In this document: positions 1 through 7,077 of the stretch, piece after piece
Layout of the letters: each line of letters begins with the position of its first letter
Numbering within the stretch: the stretch's first letter is position 1
Source of the DNA: Cupriavidus necator
GTDB lineage: Bacteria > Pseudomonadota > Gammaproteobacteria > Burkholderiales > Burkholderiaceae
Direction of reading: 5' to 3'
DNA: 64,000 nucleotides
NCBI GenBank assembly: GCA_022041995.1
Contig: CP074386.1
Location: 124,001 to 188,000, forward strand
Notes under the pieces: model-generated
The model's input: the letters and a program-made list of their open reading frames with translations, nothing else
The model's database searches: none
What the model was told of the DNA's origin: nothing
Made by a program: the position numbers and the translations under genes

Positions 1-61
1 TCAGCGAGCCCTCGTAGAAGAGGGACGTATCTTGGTCGATCCCGATGGCTGTCCCACTCAT
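1..61 (-). CDS. 5' end of an unknown gene running off the window
   Basis: An ATG on the minus strand at 61 is preceded by a strong AGGAGG-type ribosome site (complement of 66-71), so a gene very probably starts here. Only about 20 codons are visible (MSGTAIGIDQDT...), too few for a family. The Tn3-type miniature element at 87-258 lies directly upstream, so that element or the gene beyond it must contain or have displaced the promoter. Nothing can be said about function. Confidence 0.5.
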   Translation of the reverse strand, partial: MSGTAIGIDQDTSLFYEGSL

Positions 62-86
62 GATCCTCCTTTTCTGTATGGTTATC

Positions 87-258
87 GGGGTGATCGTACC
101 TTTCGTGCAAAAAGTGGCGGCGATCAACCGGAGAACCGCCTCCGGCAAGGCTATGCCCCTTCCCGCCTTTCGCACGACCGGTGAGATTGCAACCCCTTGA
201 TTCACAATAGCTTTTGGGGCCAGACCGCCAGATTTAACACGAAAGGTACGATCACCCC
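87..258. mobile_element. 172-bp Tn3-type miniature inverted-repeat element (MITE/TIME)
   Basis: The ends are a perfect 21-bp inverted repeat beginning GGGG (87-107 and 238-258). Imperfect pairing continues to about 35 bp, the size and 5'-GGGG start expected of Tn3-family ends. There is no coding capacity inside. The end closely resembles the separate Tn3-like end at 6717-6754 (shared GGGGT, TCRTAC, TTTYGTGCAAAA), so a related element could have mobilised it. I see no clear 5-bp target duplication (TTATC on one side, TTGAG on the other). Confidence 0.7.
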
Positions 259-479
259 TTGAGCCACGAGGGCATCTCGCCCTGCCCGTCCCAGGTCAGC
301 CCTTCCGCGTTGCGGTAGCAGACCACCGGCGCCGGTGGTGCGGGCGGTGGAGGTGGCTCGGGTGGGGGCGGCGGCGCAAAGCACCCCGCCGCGTCGAGCT
401 CTTCGAGGGTGAGCCCGTAGTCGTCCATCTGCGCCTGGATCCAGCGGATCGCGTCCGCCCGCTCAGTTTTTGCTGTCAT
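252..479 (-). CDS. short H-NS-family protein with proline-rich linker
   Basis: A protein of about 75 aa. An N-terminal helix (TAKTERADAIRWIQAQMDDYGLTLEEL) leads into a run of prolines, then a C-terminal YRNAEGLTWDGQGEMPSWLK segment that matches the H-NS DNA-binding loop (TWxGxGxxPxW). The usual long oligomerisation domain is missing, so it is a short or truncated H-NS-like nucleoid protein that could bind AT-rich DNA or interfere with full-length relatives (inference). I chose the ATG at 479 because it overlaps what is left of a kfrA 3' end, in the same arrangement as at the end of the intact kfrA. The last codon and the stop (GGG TGA) are the first bases of the Tn3-type MITE, so the original C-terminus is probably lost. 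Confidence 0.65.
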   Translation of the reverse strand: MTAKTERADAIRWIQAQMDDYGLTLEELDAAGCFAPPPPPEPPPPPAPPAPVVCYRNAEGLTWDGQGEMPSWLKG

Positions 480-520
480 CGCTGCCGTCACTGCTGTCGT
501 TGCCTTCGTCCTGGTTGTTA
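424..520. repeat. direct repeat copy 1 of the kfrA/hns junction
   Basis: About 95 bp nearly identical to 1780-1876. Both copies span the end of a KfrA-type gene (Ser/Asp-rich tail) and the overlapping start of an H-NS-like gene. This copy keeps the H-NS gene but only a remnant of the kfrA tail. Confidence 0.85.
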
Positions 521-651
521 GGCAGCGCTGCCCCCGGGTCGTTGCCCGGCTCTTCCCCTTGGGCTTCCTGCGCAGTGGCCGCCGAACTTCCGGCCTGCCG
601 AGTTTGCTAATCAGAATGGGGGCGGACCGGCCGCGCCCGCCAACCTGTCGT

Positions 652-1701
652 TCAGGACAAGAGATCGATTAGGAAACGCTCGGGCTTCTTGCCAATCCAC
701 GCGGGAGCCCTACCGCGCCCCGACCAGGTCTGGCCCGTCTTCGGGTTGCGGTACCTCGGAGGCGGCGCGGCCTTCGTCTTGCTCGGAACAGCGCGGGCAG
801 CGGGCTCAACACTGGGCTTGCCCGCAATGTCCTCAATGCTGAGGTCATACTCCTGCATCCACTGCCGAATCTCCTCCACGACCTTTGGCACTTCCGTGGC
901 TCGCCACTGCTCAAGTTGCGCATTGACAGATGCCAGTTGAGCGAGCAGTGAGGATTGGGACGGGCGTTGGGTTGCGGTAGGCGCTTTTTGCTCCTGTCGC
1001 GGCTTCCGGGTTCGCGTCTTCTGAGTCGGCGCTTCCGGGGCAGCCTCCACGCCACGCAGTGTTATCTGCTTCGGCCCGCGCTTCCGGGTTGGGGTCGCTT
1101 GAGTCGTGACTTCCGGAGCGGCAACTTCGGCTCGGGTTTTCGGCTTTCGACCGCGCTTCGCGGCCCGCGTCTCTTCAGGCGCTGCTTCCGGAGCAGGGAC
1201 GTAAAGCGGTGCTACCGGGGCGGCCGTTTCGGTCAGTTCATCCTGTGCGGCAGCTTCCATCGGTTCGTCCGTGGCCAGGACTTCAACCGGAGCTTCGGCC
1301 ACGGCTTCAGTGGTCGCTTCCGAGGGCATGGCTTCAATGGGCGCTTCTGGCGCGTCAGATTCAGTCAACGCTTCCGAGGCGGCGGCTTCCCTCGATGCTT
1401 CCGGTGCCACGTCTTCCGTTGAAGCGTCCGGGGCTGCGTAAGGCCGCCGGCGCCGATATGACACGGTCGCCGTCGGGCCGCTATCCCGGCTTGTCGACCA
1501 GAAGTCCAAGCGTCGGGTCTGAGTGTCAACGCTGCCACTACCGGCGCATGCATCACTGGCTTCACCCATGACGGGATCCGCGTCGCGCATCGCCTCAGCG
1601 AGGGGAAGCTCCTTCTGACCCAATCCGTCCGTCGCATTGCTCGGGACAAGGGGTTCAACCACTTGCTCTGGGGCCAATTCGTTCTCCTTCATTGAAGTCA
1701 C
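652..1701 (-). CDS. large H-NS-family protein with repetitive Ala/Glu/Pro linker and AT-hook-like motif
   Basis: A 349-aa protein. Residues about 85-175 are a low-complexity stretch built of degenerate EAxxEA, SEA and APEA units. Residues 180-235 hold basic patches KRGRKPK and KRGPK that resemble AT-hooks. Residues 240-285 predict a coiled coil (ASVNAQLEQW..EEIRQWMQEYDLSIEDI), and residues 310-340 are the H-NS C-terminal loop (YRNPKTGQTWSGRGRAPAW). H-NS domains bind the minor groove of AT-rich DNA and silence foreign genes. The long linker and the AT-hook-like patches are additions to that plan, probably giving a second DNA contact (inference). The start is uncertain: GTG at 1701 or ATG at 1692, neither with a good ribosome site. 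It lies downstream of the kfrA-type gene on the same strand. Confidence 0.7.
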   Translation of the reverse strand: MTSMKENELAPEQVVEPLVPSNATDGLGQKELPLAEAMRDADPVMGEASDACAGSGSVDTQTRRLDFWSTSRDSGPTATVSYRRRRPYAAPDASTEDVAPEASREAAASEALTESDAPEAPIEAMPSEATTEAVAEAPVEVLATDEPMEAAAQDELTETAAPVAPLYVPAPEAAPEETRAAKRGRKPKTRAEVAAPEVTTQATPTRKRGPKQITLRGVEAAPEAPTQKTRTRKPRQEQKAPTATQRPSQSSLLAQLASVNAQLEQWRATEVPKVVEEIRQWMQEYDLSIEDIAGKPSVEPAARAVPSKTKAAPPPRYRNPKTGQTWSGRGRAPAWIGKKPERFLIDLLS

Positions 1702-1779
1702 TGCAGGTGCAGACGCTTCCTAATTCCATGGACGGTGAGACCTTGTCTCTCGCGTGTCGTTCGCTTCTCGCCTACGCCC

Positions 1780-1876
1780 ATCTGCGCCTGGATCCAGCGA
1801 ATCGCGTCCGCCCGCTCAGTCTTTGCTGTCATCGCTGCCGTCACTGCTGTCGTTGCCATCGTCCTGATTGTTGGGT
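1780..1876. repeat. direct repeat copy 2 of the kfrA/hns junction
   Basis: Partner of 424-520. Here kfrA is complete. The overlapping H-NS-like frame starts inside its stop region but is cut after about 18 codons (ends ...RWIQAQM, then unrelated sequence), so the duplication left one complete gene of each kind in different copies. Confidence 0.85.
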
Positions 1877-3039
1877 TGCGCCGCCGATCCCGGCTCGTCG
1901 CCCTGTTCTTCGCTTAGCTCATCCCGCTGAGCTTCTCCCTGACCGTCGCCCTGCTCTTCCAGCGCGGTCGCCGCCGAACTGCCGGCCTTGCGCCGCCGGC
2001 TCCCTTCGCGTTCGCGCGGCGCGACGCGCAAGGTGGCCAGCAACTGGCGCGCGAGCGCGGCTTCCGCTTCGGCCCGCTCGGCCCGGCGCTGCGCTGCGGC
2101 GAGCTCCGCCTGCATGGCATCAAGATCGCCCGCCGCCTTGTGTTGCGCCGCCTCGGCGGCCGCGAGCCGCTCGGTAAGCCGCTCCGTGAGCGCCGCGGTC
2201 TGCGCTTCCAGCTTGGCGCGGCTCTCCGCCTGCGCCACGGCCGCATCGCGCGCTTCGCTGCGCGCCGCCGCCAGTTCGGCGCGCAGGTCTTCGGCCGTGC
2301 GCTCGCTCTTCTGGCGCGCGGTGCGCTCCTGGTCCAGTTCGCGCAGGCTGCGCCGCTCGCTGGCTTCGGCGCGTTCCTGCGCGAGTGTCACCGCCTCGCG
2401 CGCCCGCTCCAGCTCCGTCGAGAATTGGGTCCGCAACGCGTCCAGTTGGCGCCGGCCCGTCTCCAGCTCCGTCCGCCCCGCCTCGAGTCGGGCCTGCGTG
2501 GCGGCGTGCGCCTGCCGCTCCGCGGCCAGGTCCGCCTGCACGGTGTCGTGGGCCTGCCGCGCTTCCGCCAGCTGGGCCGCGATCGCCGCCGCGTCCTCGC
2601 GCGCGGCGGCCGTCTCCACGCGCGCCGCATCCCGCTCGGCTTCCGCTTCGCTCGCGGCGTGCCGGGCTTCCGCGCGCAGCGTGGCGAGTTCCGCCGTCGC
2701 GGCCTCGTTGGCCGACTGCCAGATGGTCTGCACCGCCTCGGCGGCGATCTGCTTGAGCGCATCCGGCAGGTCCGGATGGTCGATGGTCACGCGCGTGCGC
2801 CCCCGCAGCTCCTGCCAGAACGACTGCAGCACCTCGGCGGGCGTGCCCATGCTGCCCTTGCGCACCAGGCTGTAGAGCTTGTTGGCGGTAGGCGTGACCC
2901 CGTAGCGGAAGAACAGCAGGCCGCAGACCTCGCGGTACAGCGCGCGGGTTTCGGGAAAGCGGCTGCGCAGTTCGGCAATGTCGTGGGCCAGCGCGGCCTG
3001 CAGGGTGGCGTCGGTCAGATCGAGGTCGGCGGCGGCCAT
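1816..3039 (-). CDS. KfrA-family plasmid DNA-binding coiled-coil protein
   Basis: A protein of about 407 aa. The N-terminal 115 residues (DLTDATLQAALAHDIAELRS...YSLVRKGSMGTPAEVL) fit the KfrA N-terminal DNA-binding domain of plasmid replication-region proteins. From about residue 120 to 345 there is a long Ala/Glu/Arg-rich coiled coil with heptad pattern, followed by an acidic Gln/Asp/Ser tail. KfrA proteins bind operators upstream of their own gene and help organise and stably inherit plasmids. I prefer the ATG at 3039 over the TTG two codons upstream; no ribosome site is clear. A 9-bp inverted repeat about 80 bp upstream is a candidate operator. The stop overlaps the start of a truncated H-NS-like frame. 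Confidence 0.8.
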   Translation of the reverse strand: MAAADLDLTDATLQAALAHDIAELRSRFPETRALYREVCGLLFFRYGVTPTANKLYSLVRKGSMGTPAEVLQSFWQELRGRTRVTIDHPDLPDALKQIAAEAVQTIWQSANEAATAELATLRAEARHAASEAEAERDAARVETAAAREDAAAIAAQLAEARQAHDTVQADLAAERQAHAATQARLEAGRTELETGRRQLDALRTQFSTELERAREAVTLAQERAEASERRSLRELDQERTARQKSERTAEDLRAELAAARSEARDAAVAQAESRAKLEAQTAALTERLTERLAAAEAAQHKAAGDLDAMQAELAAAQRRAERAEAEAALARQLLATLRVAPREREGSRRRKAGSSAATALEEQGDGQGEAQRDELSEEQGDEPGSAAQPNNQDDGNDSSDGSDDSKD

Positions 3040-3114
3040 CGGCAAAAAGCGTCGTTTAACTTGTCATATATTACTACGTAATACGCAATACATACAACTT
3101 TATCGTCAATACTT

Positions 3115-3138
3115 TAGACATAAGTTTGATTATGTCTA
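3115..3138. promoter_or_regulatory. candidate KfrA operator
   Basis: A perfect inverted repeat TAGACATAA, 6-bp spacer, TTATGTCTA sits in an AT-rich island upstream of the KfrA-type gene. Autoregulation through such repeats is known for KfrA; the assignment here is inference. Confidence 0.5.
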
Positions 3139-3345
3139 GCTATCTGCTATCCTGATGCAAGTGGCATGTGCCCCCGTTGGTTAAACTAACTTTGTATCCA
3201 TTTTTAAACTAATTTTGTTCCTGGCCCTCTGGAGCAAAATCGTCGTGCTGCCGCGCCCACCAGGGGGTGCACCGCCGCTTTCGTGCGCGGCGCCCGATTA
3301 CCCATGACGGCCCGATCCGTGCCGAACTCGTGCCCAACGTCGCGC

Positions 3346-4031
3346 TCAGAACGGAGTCGTCTGCGACGCGGACCCTTCTGCCCGCGTCCACCTGATCAGC
3401 GACAGCCCGTCGTCGGTTTCGCACAGGCGGACGCAAGACTTGGAATCGTCGCGCTCAAGCGGATCGACACCCCGATCGATGTCATCTAGCCAAGTGGTCA
3501 ACGCGTCGAAGGTCAGCTCGATTTCCCACGCGACCGCCATCTCGAGCACTGCGGTTAGCGTCGACTCCCGGATCCATTCGCAGCAGGTCCAGACGTCCTG
3601 ATCGGCATATAGGTAACCCGCCGGCGCTACGGCTGCATCCCGTGTATAGCGGATGAGGCCCAAGTCGCGCATCGCGTGAGAAACGCTGCAGAAGCGCTGC
3701 CGTTCCTGCTCCGCCTGCCGATTGGAGAGCGCCAGGTCGGAACGGCCCCAGCCGAGTTGAAGTTCGTTGAGCGCGATATCGTATGGGCAGATCAGGCCCC
3801 AGCGGGGCCCCTCCTCTGGGTGCACGCTGACCCAGCGGGAGAGCCATCCCGCCTTAGTCAGCCTCCACCGACAGCGACAGGTGCCATGGCGAGTCTGCCG
3901 GTCCTGCATGGCATGCAGGCGCGTGACAAACGAAGACGGATTCGCCGAAGCGGCGTTGATGCGTATATAGAAGTGAAGAACTTCGGCAAAGCTGAGGTGG
4001 CTCAACCTGAGGCGGCCGAGCTGAGTTTTCG
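3346..4031 (-). CDS. unknown protein, N-terminus replaced by an IS end
   Basis: An open frame of about 230 codons whose first four codons (TTG AAC CAC GCC) are the terminal inverted repeat of the adjoining IS remnant, so the native 5' end is lost or the gene starts internally (for example the Met near 3909). The product is rich in Trp and Cys (RWGLICPYDIALNELQLGWG, YADQDVWTCCEWIRE) and recalls replication-initiator-like or plasmid accessory proteins only in general composition; I do not recognise a family. It ends about 300 bp before the KfrA operator region. Treat it as a truncated orphan. Confidence 0.45.
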
Positions 4032-4344
4032 CGGCGTGGTTCAAAACACGCGATTTTTGCGTTACAGGGACGAGCTTAAGCAGCCTGCGTGAAACGCAGG
4101 AATGTTAAGGATTCCGATGCATAATAGAGGCCGGTGACAACCCGGCCGATGTCAGATGCGCTGAGGCTGGAGGCGGCCGAGTCCGAGCAGCGTAAGCCAG
4201 TGATCGTGAGGCTTGCCGCTCATCAATTCCCTCGGGCTCTTTCCAGTGCGCTCAGGGCATCGGCTACGGGCAAAGCGGCGATGATTGAAGACGAACTGCA
4301 GCAGACCAAGCCAGACCCGCCCGCCCTTCAGATGACGCCGGTTA
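4032..4344 (-). pseudogene. 3'-end remnant of a 1.7-kb IS transposase
   Basis: This stretch matches the last 310 bp of the IS whose full copy lies at 47223-48923. It has the terminal repeat (GGCGTGGTTCAAAA at 4032 onward) and the C-terminal codons (HLKGGRVWLGLLQFVFNHRR...LLGLGRLQPQRI). It stops abruptly where ISAzo13 copy A begins, and the missing part does not resume beyond that element, so a deletion accompanied or followed the insertion. Confidence 0.85.
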
Positions 4345-4369
4345 GGAACGTGCTCGAAATAACTTCCCG

Positions 4370-5371
4370 CTATGCGGCGTTCCGTGAGCGGATGCTGTAG
4401 TTCCACGCAGGCAAGGTTGAGTCGTACTCGATGTTCAGTGAAGCACGGACGCAACGAGTGACTGTCCGTCCGGCTTCATAGACTCCGTCAAGAATGTCAG
4501 CAGTAACTTTCAGTCCGGTTTTTGTGCAGGCTTTTTCGATCAGTTCACGAACCAGACTAACGCTGCTGAAGACTACGCCAGCACAGGCTCGCGTAATGTG
4601 TGGAAACACGCGGTGCTCGATCGGATTATGTTTCGAGCAGTATGGGGCGTAGTGGGCCACCCGGATTTCCAGTCCGAGCCGGTCTGCCAGATCTTGCAGA
4701 TCCGCTTTGAAAAGCCACGAATCACTTGGGTTGCTACCTCCGCCATCGCACAGTAGCAGTAACCGTGTGGCTTGGGGATAATCGGCGCGACCCTGTTTTT
4801 CCCACCAGTGCGCTACGCTGTCGCAGGCAAACTGCGTCGTGTCACGGCTCACCCCGATGTTCACATGTGCCTTGTTCAGCCCGATGTCGTACAGCCCATG
4901 CGGGATGACCTTGCCTTCGCTGTAGCTCGGAAAATCATGGTCGAGGACTTCAAGCTGCTCGCGCGTGTAGAGCTTGCCGTCGCGATAGAAATTGCCCAGC
5001 ATCTCCTTCTTCTTCGTATCGATGCTGAGGACAGGCTGGTCGTCTTCGAGATATTCCGCCTTGAGTTGCGTAATACGCTGAAATTGTACGTCGCGTTGTG
5101 CGTGGGACTTGAACGACTTCTTTTTCTGTGATTGCCGCCGGGAAAAACCGTTGCGCTTTAGCAGCTGCCGGACCGTTCGCACGCTCACCCGTTCGCCTAC
5201 TTGCTGCGTCATCGCCTGTGCGATTTCGCGTGGCTTCAGATCCGTCCAGATGATGCCGTGTTGTGGATTACCCGCCGTATGCTCTCGCACCACATCTAGA
5301 AATACCGCATTCCACTCCGGATGGTCCGTTAACCTGGATTTACGCCCCTTTTTTTCGGATCCGCTCTCCAA
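4370..5371 (-). CDS. ISAzo13-family transposase, catalytic frame (orfB), copy A
   Basis: 333 codons with the DDE signature of the ISAzo13 family: LSIDTKKKEMLGNF (first D), LLCDGGGSN (second D) and HNPIEHRVFPHITR (E). The N-terminus (WTDLKPREIAQAMTQQ...VRQLLKRNGFSRR) is a helix-turn-helix region. The Met of this frame is a TTG within orfA, so it is probably expressed as a fusion with orfA by slippage on seven A residues in the overlap (5349-5355 on the plus strand as T7). Moving from orfA to orfB needs a +1 (or -2) change. The frame appears intact. Confidence 0.85.
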   Translation of the reverse strand: MESGSEKKGRKSRLTDHPEWNAVFLDVVREHTAGNPQHGIIWTDLKPREIAQAMTQQVGERVSVRTVRQLLKRNGFSRRQSQKKKSFKSHAQRDVQFQRITQLKAEYLEDDQPVLSIDTKKKEMLGNFYRDGKLYTREQLEVLDHDFPSYSEGKVIPHGLYDIGLNKAHVNIGVSRDTTQFACDSVAHWWEKQGRADYPQATRLLLLCDGGGSNPSDSWLFKADLQDLADRLGLEIRVAHYAPYCSKHNPIEHRVFPHITRACAGVVFSSVSLVRELIEKACTKTGLKVTADILDGVYEAGRTVTRCVRASLNIEYDSTLPAWNYSIRSRNAA

Positions 5372-5624
5372 CCGGATCCAGCTCTTCTTCCAGGTCCTTT
5401 AGCCCTTGTCTAATTGTTTTCGGGTCCATTTCAAACAGTTTCGCAATATATTCGAAACCGCCATGGCCCAGCTTGTCCGCCTCCACAGCCGCATACCGCC
5501 GTCGGTCCTTCTCCGACAAGCGCGCGTACAGCCGCTTCATCCGCGTTTCAACCTCAGCCCGGTAACCAGCCTGCATCGTTTGTCCTCCAGAGGCATCACA
5601 TCTTACCCGCGTCGCTTTGCGCAC
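5340..5624 (-). CDS. ISAzo13-family upstream frame (orfA), copy A
   Basis: 94 codons (MQAGYRAEVETRMKRLYARL...FEMDPKTIRQGLKDLEEELDPVGERIRKKGA). This is the N-terminal helical and DNA-binding part of the transposase, overlapping orfB by 32 bp. The likely true start is the internal Met (MQAGY) after GGAGG. It ends just past the A7 run that joins it to orfB. Confidence 0.8.
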   Translation of the reverse strand: MRKATRVRCDASGGQTMQAGYRAEVETRMKRLYARLSEKDRRRYAAVEADKLGHGGFEYIAKLFEMDPKTIRQGLKDLEEELDPVGERIRKKGA

Positions 5625-5802
5625 GCCAGGTCCACTTCGGGAAGTTATTTCTCACTCGTTCCTAAGCGACCAAGCGCAGGCTGCCGTCGTGCCGAACCTA
5701 TTGATCGGTGGAGGGGCGAGCCATGGCGGTCGGTTCGCTATCAACCACGACCAGCGGTTGGCGCCCACCGTCTGAGCGGTGGCAAATTTCCCCATCTTGT
5801 TC

Positions 5803-5830
5803 TATCATGAAACGTCAAGTTTTATCATGA
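5803..5830. promoter_or_regulatory. candidate operator of the doc-type toxin-antitoxin operon
   Basis: Two direct TATCATGA repeats start 20 bp apart (5803 and 5823), two helical turns, just upstream of the antitoxin start. This is the spacing expected for a ribbon-helix-helix autorepressor. Confidence 0.5.
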
Positions 5831-5841
5831 TGGAGCCCGCT

Positions 5842-6072
5842 ATGACCACTGTCGCCCGCGAAAAATTCTCCTCCCAAGCCGCGCCTGACGTGCTGGCAGC
5901 GTTGCGTCAGATTGCCGAAGCGCAGGGACGCCAGTTTCAGGCGGTGCTCGAGGAGGCTCTGCGCGACTACATCGACCGCCAGCAGAAAGAACGTCCGCGC
6001 CGTCATGTGATGGCGTCGTTCGCGTCCAGCCTCGACGAATTCGACAGCCTGTACCGCGAACTGGCCAAGTGA
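5842..6072 (+). CDS. ribbon-helix-helix-like antitoxin paired with Doc
   Basis: A 76-aa protein if the ATG at 5842 (MTTVAREKFSSQ) is used; earlier in-frame Met codons lie inside the putative operator. The central part (APDVLAALRQIAEAQGRQFQAVLEEALRDYIDRQQ) looks like a CopG/Arc-type ribbon-helix-helix, and the C-terminal acidic-aromatic tail (SSLDEFDSLYRELAK) would be the toxin-binding segment. It ends 3 bp before the toxin frame, the usual antitoxin-first order. It should neutralise the Fic-fold toxin and repress the operon (family knowledge). Confidence 0.75.
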   Translation: MTTVAREKFSSQAAPDVLAALRQIAEAQGRQFQAVLEEALRDYIDRQQKERPRRHVMASFASSLDEFDSLYRELAK

Positions 6073-6075
6073 TCG

Positions 6076-6462
6076 GTGATGAGCGGACGTGACTACCTGA
6101 CCGTGGCCGATGTGCTCGGAATGCACACCGCGTTGATGCAACGCTATGGCGGCGCGCCCGGAGTCCGTGATCCCGGCGCTCTGGAGGCCGCGCTGTTCAG
6201 GCCGCAGACGGGCTACTACGAGGACATCGTGGCCGAGGCGGCGGCGCTGCTCGAGAGTCTCGCCATCAACCATCCTTTTGTGGATGGCAACAAGCGGATC
6301 GCCTTCGCTGCTGCCGATGTGTTCTTGCGCATCAACGGCTGGCGCTTGCAGCGTCCGTCGATGCAAATCTACATCGAGATGATTCAGATGTTGGAGTCTG
6401 GCACTTTCGACATTGCTCATTTGGAGCCCTGGTTGCGCGCGTTTGCCAGGCCAACGGCGTGA
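6076..6462 (+). CDS. doc: Doc/Fic-family death-on-curing toxin
   Basis: 128 aa, the usual Doc size. It carries the Fic-loop motif HPFVDGNKR (residues about 72-80) after the helix AAALLESLAIN. Doc toxins phosphorylate elongation factor Tu and stop translation; the motif here has the Lys seen in Doc (GNKR) rather than the GNGR of AMPylating Fic proteins. The start is GTG at 6076 or ATG at 6079, 3-6 bp after the antitoxin stop, so translation is probably coupled. It would stabilise the plasmid or island. Confidence 0.85.
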   Translation: MMSGRDYLTVADVLGMHTALMQRYGGAPGVRDPGALEAALFRPQTGYYEDIVAEAAALLESLAINHPFVDGNKRIAFAAADVFLRINGWRLQRPSMQIYIEMIQMLESGTFDIAHLEPWLRAFARPTA

Positions 6463-6716
6463 TCTTCATGCATCGAACGAACCACGCCACCAGCTCCCGC
6501 TGCACGCCCCAATCTCCGCGGAGCGGGTTCGGCTGAAACCAAAGCAAGCTCATCAAGCCCTGCGGCGGCATCTTTATCCTTCACGGGCGGCGGTATTAGT
6601 GGACGCGGCGACCAAAAATGCGTTGCCTATCAACAATAGTGGACACACCGCAATTCCTTGCCGCCTGGTCAATTTGGTATCCCTTCCCTGCCCGGCTCGC
6701 CCAGTTAGTGAATGGT
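6463..6716. other. 254-bp gap without a supported gene
   Basis: No frame with a ribosome site or recognisable product. A GAACCACGCCA string at 6480-6490 resembles the terminal repeat of the 1.7-kb IS seen elsewhere and may be a solo end, but the match is short. Confidence 0.4.
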
Positions 6717-6754
6717 GGGGTAGTCATACTTTTTGTGCAAAATCTTACGGTTTC
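6717..6754. repeat. Tn3-family terminal inverted repeat (left end)
   Basis: The sequence from 6717 (GGGGTAGTCATACTTTTTGT, then GCAAAA) aligns with the MITE ends at 87 and 258. It lies about 160 bp upstream of a truncated tnpA start, the geometry of a Tn3-family left end. No matching right end was found in the window. Confidence 0.65.
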
Positions 6755-6810
6755 CCCGCAAAGCCTTTCTTTATAAGGCGCTCCGGGCAAAGCAGACAGC
6801 TGCCTGCTGC

Positions 6811-6925
6811 CCTCAAGTGACTTCGGGAGTACCATGTCCGCCCGCGATTTCGGATCGTGTCACCTGGATGGGGCGGAAGATGCCGGGCTTGGAATTTCGT
6901 TATGTGGGAAAAGACAGCTTGCCTT
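6811..6925 (+). repeat. 115-bp direct repeat (left) with start of Tn3-type tnpA
   Basis: Nearly identical to 13853-13968 (one indel, two or three substitutions) in the same orientation. The ATG at 6880 opens a tnpA frame (MPGLEFRYVGKDSLP) that breaks off where the repeat ends. The two repeats bracket the TOTE/oxygenase operon and the HigBA-like pair. Confidence 0.9.
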
Positions 6926-7077
6926 TCAAGATCCGCTTCCTGAAGGGCCTCGGCGCGCATACTTGGGCGTTTGATGCCATTCCGATCGAGAAACAGCGCG
7001 CCTGTGGCCAGCGTATCCAGGCTCGCCGTCCCGTTTTCGCTGTCAGGGGAGTACAGATGCGGATTGGTCGCCAGTTC

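Larger units (their letters stand above)
4345..5662 (-). mobile_element. ISAzo13-family IS, copy A
   Basis: A 1318-bp element with ends GGAACGTGCTCGAAATAACT / GGAACGAGTGAGAAATAACT (inverted). TA lies on both outer sides. It is essentially identical to 20666-21983 and to the interrupted copy at 24123-29646. It encodes a two-frame transposase. Confidence 0.9.

Noticed and set aside
1988..3081. Plus-strand open frames opposite the KfrA-type gene
   Set aside because: Low-complexity Ser/Arg/Ala products mirroring the coiled-coil codons; no ribosome sites.
4345..5662. Assigning the three-copy element to IS630 because of TA at its ends
   Set aside because: The DTKKKE, DGGGSN and NPIEHR motifs are those of the ISAzo13 family; TA targeting alone does not define IS630.
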